DNA from: Pseudomonadota bacterium
GTDB lineage: Bacteria > Pseudomonadota > Gammaproteobacteria > Burkholderiales > Gallionellaceae
Reading direction: 5' to 3'
Length of the DNA stretch: 46,343 bases
NCBI GenBank assembly: GCA_021783855.1
Contig: JAJXTL010000004.1
Location: forward strand, 1-46,343
Both the position numbers and the translations under genes were made by a program. Below are positions 17,263 to 25,617 of this stretch, in pieces. Positions within the stretch are counted from its first letter, which is position 1; each line of letters opens with the position of its first letter. The notes under the pieces are model-generated. The model saw only the letters and a program-made list of their open reading frames with translations. It searched no databases and had not been told where the DNA came from.

Positions 17263-18423
17263 ACCGCGCGCAAGATCGTTCTGTATATCGACAACCGCTT
17301 CCAGTCCCACTCCAATGCGGATCAGCCCGTCCGTAATGCCTGCCGCCGCGCGTGCCTCAGGACTGATGCGCGCATGGGTGGTGCTGGCCGAATGGCAGAT
17401 GGTGGTGCGCGTATCGCCCAGATTTGCCGTGATGGACAGCATTTTCGTGTTGTCGATCACACGCCAGGCCGCCTCTTTGCCGCCTTTAACCTCGAAGGCC
17501 ACGATGCCGCCGCCGCTTTTCTGCTGGCGCATCGCCAACTCATGTTGCGGGTGTGACGGCAGGCCGGGATAAAAAACGCGCGACACGTTGGGCTGCGCTT
17601 CAAGCCAGCGAGCCAGTTCCAGCGAACCGGCGCTGTGCGCATCCATGCGAAGCTTCAGCGTTTCCAGTCCCTTCAGAAATATCCAGGCATTGAAGGCGCT
17701 CATGGTAGGCCCCGTGGTGCGCAGAAAGCCGTACACGCCTTCCAGATGTTTTTTACTGCCCAGCACAGCGCCGCCCAGCACGCGCCCCTGCCCGTCTATG
17801 TATTTGGTAGCCGAGTGAATCACGATGTCTGCACCCAGCGCCAAAGGGCGTTGCAGAATCGGCGTGCAGAAACAGTTATCCACCGCCAGCAGCGCGCCGC
17901 AACTTTTTGCCACCAGCGAGATAGCCGCAATATCGGAAATCTCGGTAAGCGGATTGGACGGCGTTTCCAGGAAGAACAGGCGGGTGTTGGCGCGCACTGC
18001 AGCCTGCCACTCGGATACATCGGTTGCGGAAACATAAGTCGTTTCCACGCCGAACTTCCTGATGACGTTGTTGAACAGATTCACGGTAGAACCGAACAGA
18101 CTGACCGAAGCAACGATGTGATCGCCCGCCTTAAGCAACCCCATCACGCACGCCAGAATCGCCGACATGCCGGATGCCGTGGCGACGCATTGCTCAGCCC
18201 CTTCGAGGGCTGCCAGACGTTCCTCGAACATCGTGACGGTAGGATTGGTAAAACGCGAATAGATGTTGCCCGGTTCCTCGCCGATGAAGCGGGCGGCAGC
18301 TTGCGCCGCACTCTCGAACACAAAGCTGGAAGTCAGAAACAGCGCCTCGGAATGTTCGCCGAACTGGCTGCGCACCGTGCCGGCACGCACCGCCAGCGTT
18401 TCAGGTTGATACGATTCAGTCAT
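17254..18423 (-). CDS. metZ: O-succinylhomoserine sulfhydrylase
   Basis: This PLP enzyme of the Cys/Met metabolism family makes homocysteine from O-succinylhomoserine and sulfide. The 389 residues include YSRFTNPTVTMFEERLAALEGAE, ATASGMSAI, the VDNCFCTP segment with the PLP-ring Asp, and the PLP lysine K207 in HSATKYIDGQGR. The C-terminal SSTTHARISPEAR variant (here SASTTHARIS) is typical. It is controlled by an upstream SAM-II riboswitch with intrinsic terminator, which supports a methionine-pathway role. The last codons and stop come from a repeat element. Confidence 0.94.
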   Translation of the reverse strand: MTESYQPETLAVRAGTVRSQFGEHSEALFLTSSFVFESAAQAAARFIGEEPGNIYSRFTNPTVTMFEERLAALEGAEQCVATASGMSAILACVMGLLKAGDHIVASVSLFGSTVNLFNNVIRKFGVETTYVSATDVSEWQAAVRANTRLFFLETPSNPLTEISDIAAISLVAKSCGALLAVDNCFCTPILQRPLALGADIVIHSATKYIDGQGRVLGGAVLGSKKHLEGVYGFLRTTGPTMSAFNAWIFLKGLETLKLRMDAHSAGSLELARWLEAQPNVSRVFYPGLPSHPQHELAMRQQKSGGGIVAFEVKGGKEAAWRVIDNTKMLSITANLGDTRTTICHSASTTHARISPEARAAAGITDGLIRIGVGLEAVVDIQNDLARGLM

Positions 18424-18457
18424 TTTTGTCCTTACGGTCTGTCCACCAATGCCGCCA

Positions 18458-18492
18458 ATAAAAAACCCGGAAAGCTTAGCGCCAAACCGGGT
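18458..18492 (-). terminator. Intrinsic terminator of the metZ leader
   Basis: On the minus strand ACCCGG (18492-18487) pairs with CCGGGT (18470-18465), followed by TTTTTTATT. It lies directly after the SAM-II aptamer and 35 bp before metZ, so it is the expression platform of the riboswitch. Confidence 0.85.
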
Positions 18493-18493
18493 A

Positions 18494-18552
18494 CCCCCGC
18501 TTTAGCTGTATTTATCAGGCGCCCGCAAGCTGATCCTCAAATCGGCGCAGTT
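18494..18552 (-). ncRNA. SAM-II (SAM-alpha) riboswitch aptamer
   Basis: The minus-strand leader reads GCGCC-GATTTGA ... CAGCTTGC-GGGCGCC ... TAAA ... GCTAAAG. This matches the conserved SAM-II blocks GAUUUGA, CUUGC and GCUAAAG in order and spacing. GCGCC pairs with GGCGC to make P1. The later GCTAAAG block can form the pseudoknot with the loop. It lies between a consensus promoter and an intrinsic terminator in front of metZ, so S-adenosylmethionine would be expected to shut the gene off. Confidence 0.88.
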
Positions 18553-18556
18553 GGAA

Positions 18557-18585
18557 AAATAGCACTCACTGTTGCGCATTGTCAA
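18557..18585 (-). promoter_or_regulatory. metZ promoter
   Basis: On the minus strand there is a perfect TTGACA (18585-18580), a 17-bp spacer, and CTATTT (18562-18557). The predicted start, about 18550, coincides with the 5' end of the riboswitch aptamer. Confidence 0.7.
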
Positions 18586-18682
18586 TCTGCGCAGCGCAAT
18601 TTTTTCTGATTCATACAAGGTTGGGAATCGAGTCCGAGCCTGTTTTAACTATTTTGTTCTGTTTTTGACCTTCCTAACAGGC

Positions 18683-18709
18683 AAAAGCCCCCGATTTCCG
18701 GAGGCTTTT
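18683..18709. terminator. Terminator after the cytochrome c gene
   Basis: AAAAGCC (18683-18689) and GGCTTTT (18703-18709) form a GC-core hairpin with A and T tracts on both sides, 22 bp after the cytochrome c stop. It could work in both directions. The 18586-18682 stretch holds nothing else recognisable. Confidence 0.75.
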
Positions 18710-18730
18710 CAGAGATTATAGAACGGCTCG

Positions 18731-19177
18731 TTATTTAGGCATTCCACCCATATCGAGCGGCTTGCCTTGCGCAAGTGAAGTCACATAAGTGACGAGACTG
18801 TTCAACTGCTCGCTGCCGTAGGCCGGCGGCGTCCCCTGAAGTCCGCCTTGAACGCACCCTCTGATCTGGTCCGACAGCGTGACCACCTTGTTTGCCATGG
18901 GTTTGAAGCGGGGGAAGATCGTCGCCGCATTGGACAGGCTCGGTATAACCTTGCCGTTCGGCAGTTTGCCCGCCACGACCCCACCCCCGACGTGGCAGGA
19001 CTCGCAGGTTTTACCGTTACCCTCGAAAGTTTCATGCGTAAACATCGTTTTGCCATCCTGAACCGCCATATCCAACTCCGGCGCAGTTGCCGCAACAGCA
19101 TTAGTCATGCTCAATGATGCTCCCAACGCTACAGCAATAAGCGATGCGGAACAGGTATTTTTAATGAATGCATTCAT
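18731..19177 (-). CDS. Periplasmic monohaem cytochrome c
   Basis: The 148-residue protein begins with a Sec signal peptide (MNAFIKNTCSASLIAVALGASLS, cleavage near AVAA about residue 30). One haem-binding motif, CESCH, lies at 58-62. The later DQIRGCVQGGLQGTPPAYGSEQLNSLVTYVTSL resembles the C-terminal part of class I cytochromes in the SoxX/TsdA vicinity. The sixth haem ligand may be a Met (for example FKPM). Its redox partner is unknown. It is a single gene with an AAAGGA ribosome-binding site and its own terminator. It could serve in periplasmic electron transfer, but nothing here ties it to a given donor. Confidence 0.85.
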   Translation of the reverse strand: MNAFIKNTCSASLIAVALGASLSMTNAVAATAPELDMAVQDGKTMFTHETFEGNGKTCESCHVGGGVVAGKLPNGKVIPSLSNAATIFPRFKPMANKVVTLSDQIRGCVQGGLQGTPPAYGSEQLNSLVTYVTSLAQGKPLDMGGMPK

Positions 19178-19321
19178 GTTATATCCTTTCTGGTGATTGG
19201 TATGGTTTTGTGAATCGCAAACTGGACACTATCAGACACCCCAAGTTCAGGTTTTTCCTCCCGGTAATTTTTCATAAAAAAACACTGCGCTTGAAGAACA
19301 AAACTGGATCAGACTCGATTA

Positions 19322-20848
19322 TCACATTGAACTGGCGTTCATCGCCAGTTCAAGCTCCATCTGATCGTCGTCTTCCTGTTTATTGACCTTGCCGCCTGTC
19401 CGTCCGCGCTCTATCTTGTCAAGATAGGCAGGCGTGATGTTACCGGTGATGTATTTACCGTCAAAACAGGATGCTTCGAAGTCCAGGATAGCCGGATTGT
19501 CCTTGCGCACCGCAGCCTTCAAGTCTTCAAGATCCTGATAAATCAGCGCATCCGCACCGATTTCACGGCAGATTTCTTCGTCCGTGCGCCCGGTTGCAAT
19601 CAGCTCAGTCCGACTGGGCATGTCGATGCCATACACATTGGGGAAACGCACCGGCGGTGCTGCGGACGCAAAATATACCTTCAAGGCGCCTGCATCGCGC
19701 GCCATTTGCACGATCTCGCGACTGGTCGTGCCGCGCACGATGGAGTCATCTACCAGCAACACATTCTTGCCCTTGAATTCCATACCGATCGCATTCAATT
19801 TCTGGCGCACCGATTTTTTGCGCATCGCCTGACCGGGCATAATGAAGGTGCGACCGATATAGCGGTTCTTTACGAATCCTTCGCGGAACAGAATATTGAG
19901 ACGGTTGGCCAGTTGCAGCGCACTGGGGCGACTGGAATCCGGGATCGGTATCACCACATCGATTTTCACATCAGGCCAGATGCGGGCCAGCTTGTCGGCC
20001 AGATACTCGCCCATATAAAGACGCGATGCATGCACCGATATGCCATCAAGCACCGAGTCCGGACGCGAAAAATACACATATTCAAAAATACAAGGCGTCA
20101 AATTGGATTTGCTGCTGCACTGACGGGTGTGTAATCTGCCCTCGAAGTCCACAAACACCGCCTCGCCGGGAGCGACATCGCGCATGAATTTAAACCCCAG
20201 CGTATCGAGCGCGACACTTTCGGACGCGATCAGATATTCCGTCCCGCCTTCGGTTTCGCTCACGCCGATGACCAACGGACGGATGCCGTGAATATCGCGA
20301 AACGCCAGCAGCCCGTAACCCGCAATGATCGCGACCACCGCGTAGGCGCCCTGACAACGCTGATGCACACCTGAGACGGCGTCGAAAATGGTCGCCGCAT
20401 CCAGTCGCAGACCTTTCGACTTCGACTGCAACTCATGCGCCAGCACGTTCAACAACACTTCCGAATCCGAATTGGTATTGACGTGACGCAGATCCTGAAC
20501 GAACAACTGCTTTTTGAGTTCCTCGGCATTATTGAGATTGCCGTTGTGTCCCAACACGATGCCGAACGGCGAATTCACATAAAACGGCTGAGCCTCATTG
20601 TGATCGACAGCGGAACCTGCGGTCGGATAACGCACATGCGCGATGCCCGTATTGCCCTGCAGAGCGCGCATATTGCGGGTGCGGAACACGTCGCGCACCA
20701 GGCCGTTGCCTTTATGAAGATGTATGGTATCGCCATCCATGGTCGCAATGCCGGCAGCATCCTGGCCCCTATGCTGCAAAACCTGCAAACCGTCGTACAG
20801 AAGCTGATTGGCTGGTGTATACGAAACCACTCCGAGTATGCCGCACAT
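19322..20848 (-). CDS. purF: Amidophosphoribosyltransferase
   Basis: This enzyme catalyses the first committed step of purine synthesis: PRPP plus glutamine to phosphoribosylamine. The 508-residue protein starts MCGILGV with the Ntn nucleophile Cys2. The glutaminase domain contains HRGQDAAGI and GHNGNLNN. The PRTase domain has the PRPP loop VLLVDDSIVRGTT and the flexible-loop region GQAMRKKSVRQKLN. Length is normal. It follows cvpA by 16 bp on the same strand, the usual cvpA-purF operon. Confidence 0.97.
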   Translation of the reverse strand: MCGILGVVSYTPANQLLYDGLQVLQHRGQDAAGIATMDGDTIHLHKGNGLVRDVFRTRNMRALQGNTGIAHVRYPTAGSAVDHNEAQPFYVNSPFGIVLGHNGNLNNAEELKKQLFVQDLRHVNTNSDSEVLLNVLAHELQSKSKGLRLDAATIFDAVSGVHQRCQGAYAVVAIIAGYGLLAFRDIHGIRPLVIGVSETEGGTEYLIASESVALDTLGFKFMRDVAPGEAVFVDFEGRLHTRQCSSKSNLTPCIFEYVYFSRPDSVLDGISVHASRLYMGEYLADKLARIWPDVKIDVVIPIPDSSRPSALQLANRLNILFREGFVKNRYIGRTFIMPGQAMRKKSVRQKLNAIGMEFKGKNVLLVDDSIVRGTTSREIVQMARDAGALKVYFASAAPPVRFPNVYGIDMPSRTELIATGRTDEEICREIGADALIYQDLEDLKAAVRKDNPAILDFEASCFDGKYITGNITPAYLDKIERGRTGGKVNKQEDDDQMELELAMNASSM

Positions 20849-20864
20849 GTTTTATCCTAACTCT

Positions 20865-21359
20865 CTAACTACGATCTTTGAAATGGATGCGCCGGGCAAT
20901 ATTGTCCGGCAATCCAGTCTTGGCCAGCCGTGCGACATCTTCCGCAGCCCGGCTGAACTTTGCATCACGCCAAAACGGCTGCTCCGGAATGCTTGACGTT
21001 CCGGCCAGCCACACCAGTATCAATATTATCATTATACCGCGCAACAGTCCGAACAGCCCGCCCAGCAGACTGTCCAGCGCCCCCAAACCGGCCGCCTTGA
21101 CCAGCTTGGCGAACAACCAGACCAGCAGACCCCAGACGATCAGGGTTGCGATGAACACCAGCGTGTAAGCCAGGGCTACGCGGATGGCATCCTCGCTGAC
21201 CGGCAGCAGAGGTTCGATGTTGCCGGCAAATTTCCAACTCAGCACGAATGCCAGAGGCCAGCCCAGCAAGGACAACACTTCATACACGAGGCCGCGCCAC
21301 AAGCCCAGCGACAGCGATAACAGCATGATGCCGATCACGGCATAATCGAAACCCGTCAT
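20865..21359 (-). CDS. cvpA: CvpA family inner-membrane protein
   Basis: The 164-residue protein has four predicted membrane segments (about 2-20, 28-45, 63-85 and 100-120). It has the CvpA start DYAVIGIMLLSLSLGLWRGLVYEVLSLLGW and the GLLGALDSLLGGLFGLLRG-like loop. CvpA is needed for colicin V export in E. coli and is tied to envelope stress. The molecular role is unclear. It sits before purF, as usual. Its ATG directly abuts the end of a composite repeat (GTTAAATG), so the ribosome-binding region lies in the repeat. Confidence 0.92.
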   Translation of the reverse strand: MTGFDYAVIGIMLLSLSLGLWRGLVYEVLSLLGWPLAFVLSWKFAGNIEPLLPVSEDAIRVALAYTLVFIATLIVWGLLVWLFAKLVKAAGLGALDSLLGGLFGLLRGIMIILILVWLAGTSSIPEQPFWRDAKFSRAAEDVARLAKTGLPDNIARRIHFKDRS

Positions 21360-21473
21360 TTAACAAATTTCGCGTAGCGATTCGATCGCCTCCTCTCCCG
21401 CAAGCGGGAGAGGATTGAAGTGAGGAAAACGGGCATGGACTTTCATCAAAACAACTTATTTCCCATGCCCGTT
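21360..21473 (-). repeat. Composite palindromic element, copy 3 (modules A-B-C, minus orientation)
   Basis: On the minus strand, module A is AACGGGCATGG (21438-21428 complement pairing) with CCATGCCCGTT (21463-21473), perfect 11-bp arms. Module B is CCTCTCCCGC/GCGGGAGAGG (21392-21413). Module C is CGATCGAATCGCTACGCGAA then ATTTGTTAA. It spans the dedD-cvpA junction, encodes the last DedD residues (GHGK) and stop, and ends at the cvpA start. Confidence 0.75.
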
Positions 21474-22127
21474 AACTTCCGCAATTACCGGGTGCAGACC
21501 GTGTTTTTCCAGCAACTGCCGCACCTCGTCCGCCTTGCTGCGATCAACATAGGGCCCTACCCGCACCCGGGTCGTACCGCTGATCAATTCCGTATAGGCC
21601 TTGAAGCCCCAGGCTTTCAACCTGGCAGCTTCCTGCTCCGCCGTCTTCCCACTGGAAAATGCGCCGATCTGAACGATATAATTCCCTGATGGTTTTTCTG
21701 ACGGTTTTTCCGAAGGTTTCACTTCTGCATGTCTGGCTTCTGCCGGCTTTGCTTCAGCCTGCCTGACTTCCGCGGGTTTAGCCTGCGCCAGTTTGACTTC
21801 AGGCTCCTTGACCGGTTCCTTGAGCGGCTGCACGGTTTCAGATACGGCAGGCTTGACAGCCGGCGCCACACCGGACACCGGATTGGCAACAACAGCGGAT
21901 CTGGCAGCGGCATCCACCACTTTGGAGAGCGCTTCGCCTGGCACGAACTCGCCCACCTTGTCGGGTGCCGGGATGCGCAAGTCGATATCCTGCCCGGTGA
22001 TTTTAGGCTCGCTGTCCAGCAACATCGGCAAAACCACCACCACGGCCAGCGCAAGGACAATCGCACCGACCAGACGGCGGCGCGCACGGCTCTTGATATT
22101 AATTTCCTCTTCCGCTTGCTTTGCCAT
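21456..22127 (-). CDS. dedD: SPOR-domain protein DedD
   Basis: This is a septal-ring SPOR protein. A cytoplasmic basic head (INIKSRARRRLVGAI) is followed by one membrane helix (about 18-36), then a long Pro/Lys/Glu/Ala-rich linker with repeated KPAEARxAE units (about 100-145). The C-terminal SPOR domain is NYIVQIGAFSSGKTAEQEAARLKAWGFKAY ... RVRVGPYVDRSKADEVRQLLEKHG (about 148-215). SPOR domains bind denuded peptidoglycan at division sites. The 223-residue length is usual. Neighbours folC and cvpA match the conserved order. The final residues come from a composite repeat. Confidence 0.92.
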   Translation of the reverse strand: MAKQAEEEINIKSRARRRLVGAIVLALAVVVVLPMLLDSEPKITGQDIDLRIPAPDKVGEFVPGEALSKVVDAAARSAVVANPVSGVAPAVKPAVSETVQPLKEPVKEPEVKLAQAKPAEVRQAEAKPAEARHAEVKPSEKPSEKPSGNYIVQIGAFSSGKTAEQEAARLKAWGFKAYTELISGTTRVRVGPYVDRSKADEVRQLLEKHGLHPVIAEVNGHGK

Positions 22128-22245
22128 TAGCTGATCCCGACATAATAAATCGTTGCGTCCGCCAGAATATGACAGGCGGCCTGTCGATCAGTACGACAGG
22201 ACAAACAGCTCGATCTTCCTTCATGACTGCAAACAGAACGCTTGT

Positions 22246-23616
22246 TCATGTTGCACACACCCCTTTTGTACGCATCGCTTCCGCCACCGTATAGAACGAT
22301 CCGAAGGCGAGGATTCTATCATTTTCACCGGCCACGTTACAGGCATGCGCAATAGCATGCTCGATATCATGAAAAGCAATGACTTTTCCTTTCACTCGGC
22401 ACCGATGCAACACCTTGATCGACTCATCGCTGCTTGCGCCGCGCGGCGCGTCTATACCCGACACCAGCCAGCTATCTATGTACGGATTAAGCGCTTCTAC
22501 CACGCCCGCCATATCTTTGTCTTTCAACATCGCAAACACCGCATAAGTATGCGGGCAGGGCGGCAGGGCCGCCAGATTCTGCGCCAGCGCGCGTGCTGCA
22601 TGCGGGTTATGTGCCACATCCAGAATAAACTGCGACTTGCCCGGCACAAACTGAAAACGTCCGGCCAACTGCACCTCGGTTAATCCACGGCGCACCGCTT
22701 CCATGCTCACCGGCAAGCGATCACGGATTGCATCCAGCGCCGCCAGTGCCGCACTGGCGTTGCGCAACTGGAACGCGCCGCGCAAGGCAGGATGCGGCAG
22801 CGCAGTTCTTGCGCCTGTCTTGCTGCGATAGTCCCACTGCCCCTGGTGTGGCGTAAAGCCAAACTCGCGGCCGATACACTGTAGCCTTGCGCCGATTTTT
22901 GTCGCATGATCCACAAGCGACCGAGGCACATCATCGCCGCCGGAAAATATGGCCACGCGATCACTGCGAAAAATACCCGCCTTCTCGAATGCGATTTGTT
23001 CTATCGTTTCCCCCAGATAATCGGTGTGATCGATGTCCACGCTGGTGACGACACTGCAATCTCCATCGAACACATTCACTGCATCGAGCCTGCCACCCAA
23101 ACCCACTTCCAGTATCGCGACTTCCACCTTGTGCTCGATGAACAGTTGCATCGCAGCCAGCGTGCCGAATTCAAAATAGGTCAGCGGAATATCGGATGAC
23201 TCAGATGATTCTAACGATTGCCCCCTCTCCCACCGGGAGAGGGTTGGGGTGAGGGAGGCGGCGCTCTGTCGGGATGAATCTCGACCTACGGCACAGCGCG
23301 CCTTTTCTATTTTCTCGAATGACGCGCATAACTCACCATCGGAGGCTGCCTGCTTACTGATTCGCACCCGCTCGTTGTAATGCAACAGATGGGGCGAAGT
23401 ATAGCAACCGACCCGGTATCCTGCCGCGTACAGAATGGCTTCCAGCATCGCGCACACCGAACCCTTGCCGTTGGTGCCGCCAACCACGATGACAGGAAAA
23501 TCAGGTTCGAGATTCAGCCGTTGCCTGATTTTTTCGACGCGCTCCAAGCCTAACGCGATGGCCTTGGGGTGCAACGATTCGAGATAGATGAGCCAGTCGG
23601 CTAAAGTTTTAGGCAT
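22246..23616 (-). CDS. folC: Folylpolyglutamate synthase / dihydrofolate synthase with repeat insertion
   Basis: FolC adds glutamate to dihydropteroate and to folates. The chosen start gives MPKTLADWLIYLESLHPKAI, the usual N-terminus. The ATP loop is GGTNGKGS (46-53). Later motifs are TYFEFGTLAAMQLFI, LEVGLGGRLDAVN, VDIDHTDYLG and DVAHNPHAARAL. At 456 residues it is about 30 longer than relatives. Residues about 106-139 (GRDSSRQSAASLTP to LESSESS) interrupt the region just before DIPLTYFEFG and are encoded by palindromic repeats at 23201-23300. The frame is intact, so activity is likely retained. A longer upstream ATG (23661) would lie in a repeat and is less likely. Confidence 0.95.
   Translation of the reverse strand: MPKTLADWLIYLESLHPKAIALGLERVEKIRQRLNLEPDFPVIVVGGTNGKGSVCAMLEAILYAAGYRVGCYTSPHLLHYNERVRISKQAASDGELCASFEKIEKARCAVGRDSSRQSAASLTPTLSRWERGQSLESSESSDIPLTYFEFGTLAAMQLFIEHKVEVAILEVGLGGRLDAVNVFDGDCSVVTSVDIDHTDYLGETIEQIAFEKAGIFRSDRVAIFSGGDDVPRSLVDHATKIGARLQCIGREFGFTPHQGQWDYRSKTGARTALPHPALRGAFQLRNASAALAALDAIRDRLPVSMEAVRRGLTEVQLAGRFQFVPGKSQFILDVAHNPHAARALAQNLAALPPCPHTYAVFAMLKDKDMAGVVEALNPYIDSWLVSGIDAPRGASSDESIKVLHRCRVKGKVIAFHDIEHAIAHACNVAGENDRILAFGSFYTVAEAMRTKGVCAT
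23201..23300. repeat. Palindromic repeats inserted in frame in folC
   Basis: The insert holds a CCCTCTCCC (23223-23231)/GGGAGAGGG (23235-23243) hairpin followed by TTGGGGTGAGGG. A second hairpin follows, GTCGGGA (23268-23274)/TCTCGAC (23279-23285), within outer arms GCGCT (23261-23265)/AGCGC (23295-23299). Both are families seen outside genes elsewhere. Here they code for an extra protein segment in FolC. Confidence 0.75.
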
Positions 23617-23621
23617 ATTTA

Positions 23622-23667
23622 TGTAGGGTGCGCTGTGCGCACCATGGTGCGTGAAACGCACCCTACA
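23622..23667. repeat. GTAGGGTGCG palindrome overlapping the accD stop
   Basis: Perfect 11-bp arms TGTAGGGTGCG (23622-23632) and CGCACCCTACA (23657-23667) enclose a second perfect palindrome, CGCACCATGGTGCG (23638-23651). The right arm contains the accD stop codon (TAG, 23665-23663). Related elements are at 24571-24592 and, degenerate, at 33173-33288. Confidence 0.8.
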
Positions 23668-24544
23668 CCACCGCCAACTCCGCGACCGCAGACTGTCGGG
23701 TCAGCAGCGTGATCAGCGTCGCCAGCTGGTTACGCATCTCGCGGCGATCCACGATCATGTCCACCGCACCGTGCTCCAGCAGAAACTCCGCGCGCTGAAA
23801 CCCGTCCGGCAGGGTTTCGCGCACAGTCTGCTGGATCACGCGCGCACCGGCAAAACCGATCAGCGCGCCGGGTTCTGCGACCACCACATCGCCCATGAAG
23901 GCGAAGCTGGCGGACACGCCGCCCATGGTAGGGTCGGTCAGTACGGAAATAAAGGGGAGTTTTTCTTCGGACAACTGGGTCAGCGCGGCACAGGTTTTCG
24001 CCATCTGCATCAGTGACAGCAAGCCTTCCTGCATGCGCGCCCCGCCGCTGGCAGCAAAGCAGATAAACGGGCATTTCTGCGCCAGGGCGATTTGCACACC
24101 GCGCACAAAGCGCTCGCCAACCACGGAACCCATCGAACCGCCCATGAAGTTGAACTCGAAGGTAGCCACCACAACCGGCACGTTGCGTATATTTCCTTGC
24201 ATGACTACCAGCGCATCGTCTTCGTCGGTACTCTTCTTGGACGCGGTCAGGCGCTCCGAATACTTACGACTGTCCTTGAATTTGAGCGTATCCACCGGCA
24301 GAACCTCGGCACCGATTTCAAAGCGCCCTTCTCCATCCAGCAACCAGTCCAGACGGGTGCGCGCGGCAATGCGATGATGATGATTGCACTTGGGGCACAC
24401 GCCCAGATTTTTCTCAAGATCGGAATGGTACAGCACCGTTTCGCAACCGGGGCACTTGCTCCACAGGCCTTCCGGTACGTTTTTCTTGGCATCGCCTTCA
24501 CGGCGCTTGATTTTCGGCGGCAATAATTTTTGAAACCAGCTCAT
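23663..24544 (-). CDS. accD: Acetyl-CoA carboxylase carboxyltransferase subunit beta
   Basis: AccD pairs with AccA to transfer carboxyl from biotin to acetyl-CoA for fatty-acid synthesis. The 293-residue protein has the N-terminal zinc ribbon Cys31, Cys34, Cys50, Cys53 (CPGC ... CPKC). The crotonase-fold core follows, with [54 protein letters not shown] and [10 protein letters not shown]. The stop codon lies in a palindromic repeat and the C-terminus AELAVV is short. It is located between trpA and folC, the usual betaproteobacterial order. Confidence 0.97.
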   Translation of the reverse strand: MSWFQKLLPPKIKRREGDAKKNVPEGLWSKCPGCETVLYHSDLEKNLGVCPKCNHHHRIAARTRLDWLLDGEGRFEIGAEVLPVDTLKFKDSRKYSERLTASKKSTDEDDALVVMQGNIRNVPVVVATFEFNFMGGSMGSVVGERFVRGVQIALAQKCPFICFAASGGARMQEGLLSLMQMAKTCAALTQLSEEKLPFISVLTDPTMGGVSASFAFMGDVVVAEPGALIGFAGARVIQQTVRETLPDGFQRAEFLLEHGAVDMIVDRREMRNQLATLITLLTRQSAVAELAVV

Positions 24545-24570
24545 GGTGTGTATTCCTATGACATTATTTA

Positions 24571-24592
24571 GGTAGGGTGGGCGTAGCCCACC
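24571..24592. repeat. GTAGGGTGGGC palindrome between trpA and accD
   Basis: GGTGGGC (24576-24582) and GCCCACC (24586-24592) pair over a GTA loop and are preceded by GGTAG. It occupies the short trpA-accD gap. The stem is GC-rich but lacks a T-run, so it is listed as a repeat, not a terminator. Confidence 0.65.
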
Positions 24593-24594
24593 GT

Positions 24595-25395
24595 TCAGGC
24601 CTGATCGATCGCTACGCGCAATTCAGCAACCAGTCGGCTTACATTGGCGATCAGATTTTGCTCACTGGAGTCCTCAATTTCCTGCACGATACGGCTGCCA
24701 ACGACTACGCCATCGCACAACTTCGCCACTGCCTGCGCGGTCGCCGCATCGCGGATGCCAAAACCCACGCCTATCGGCAGTTTGATGTGACGGCGCAACT
24801 GCGGCAACTTCCGCTCAATTGCAGACAGATCGAGATTGCCGGCCCCCGTCACCCCTTTGAGCGAAACATAATACACATAGCCGCGTGCAAGTTTGGCAAC
24901 CTTCTCGATGCGCGCGTCTTCGGTCGTCGGGGCCAGCAGAAAAATGGGATCAATGCCGTGACGTTGCAGGTATTCAAAGGCATCATGACTCTCCTCAGGC
25001 GGAAAATCCACCGTCAGCACGCCATCCACGCCAACCGCCTGGCAACGCTTGGCAAATACTTCCCACCCCATGGCTTCAATCGGATTGCCATAGCCCATCA
25101 ATACGACAGGCGTACTGTCATCGCTGCGACGAAATTCCGCTACCATCTCCAGCACGCCGCGCAGCGACATGCCGTGTTTGAGGGCACGCTCGGATGCACG
25201 TTGTATCACAGGACCATCGGCCATCGGGTCGGAAAACGGCACCCCCAGTTCGATCACGTCGGCACCTGCCGCCGCGATGGCATGCATCAACGGCACAGTA
25301 AACATCGGGCTCGGGTCGCCCGCCGTAAAAAACGGGATCAGCGCGCGGCGATTTTGCTGCTTGAGCTTGTCGAAAGTTGCTAGTATTCGTGACAT
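24595..25395 (-). CDS. trpA: Tryptophan synthase alpha subunit
   Basis: TrpA cleaves indole-3-glycerol phosphate to indole, which is channelled to TrpB. The 266-residue TIM barrel has the catalytic Glu49 in [12 protein letters not shown] and Asp60 in [46 protein letters not shown] and the phosphate-binding [14 protein letters not shown] and [10 protein letters not shown] follow. It is normally adjacent to trpB, but here a HicAB toxin-antitoxin remnant separates them, with hicB ending 9 bp before trpA. Confidence 0.97.
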   Translation of the reverse strand: MSRILATFDKLKQQNRRALIPFFTAGDPSPMFTVPLMHAIAAAGADVIELGVPFSDPMADGPVIQRASERALKHGMSLRGVLEMVAEFRRSDDSTPVVLMGYGNPIEAMGWEVFAKRCQAVGVDGVLTVDFPPEESHDAFEYLQRHGIDPIFLLAPTTEDARIEKVAKLARGYVYYVSLKGVTGAGNLDLSAIERKLPQLRRHIKLPIGVGFGIRDAATAQAVAKLCDGVVVGSRIVQEIEDSSEQNLIANVSRLVAELRVAIDQA

Positions 25396-25404
25396 CTTGC
25401 TTTC

Positions 25405-25617
25405 CTATGCGTACATCAGACGGCCGCCCTTGGGGGATGGCACTGACGCTCCTCGTTCATGGGCAACTTCCAGCCAGAGGGTCATTGCATCCTTCACGCT
25501 GCTCAACGCCGCTTCGTGACTTTCACCGTGTGCCATACAACCAGGCAGCTCAGGAACTTCCGCAATAAACACCCCATCTTCATCGCTCCAATACAGAATA
25601 ATTTCATAGTGTTCCAT
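25405..25617 (-). CDS. hicB: HicB-family antitoxin
   Basis: The 70-residue protein has the HicB partial RNase-H fold: YEIILYWSDEDGVFIAEVPELPGCMAHGES, then HEAALSSVKDAMTLWLEVAHE. The DEDGVFIAEVPELPGCxAHG core is diagnostic. It lacks an extended C-terminal DNA-binding domain, like many short HicB proteins. It follows hicA, whose broken frame would overlap the hicB ATG. It lies in the trp operon between trpB and trpA. With a frameshifted toxin, its present role may be only residual or regulatory. Confidence 0.82.
   Translation of the reverse strand: MEHYEIILYWSDEDGVFIAEVPELPGCMAHGESHEAALSSVKDAMTLWLEVAHERGASVPSPKGGRLMYA

Noticed and set aside
23622..23667. GTAGGGTGCG hairpin as an intrinsic terminator of accD
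   Set aside because: No T-run on either strand, it contains the stop codon, and the same unit recurs elsewhere in other contexts, so it is treated as a repeat.
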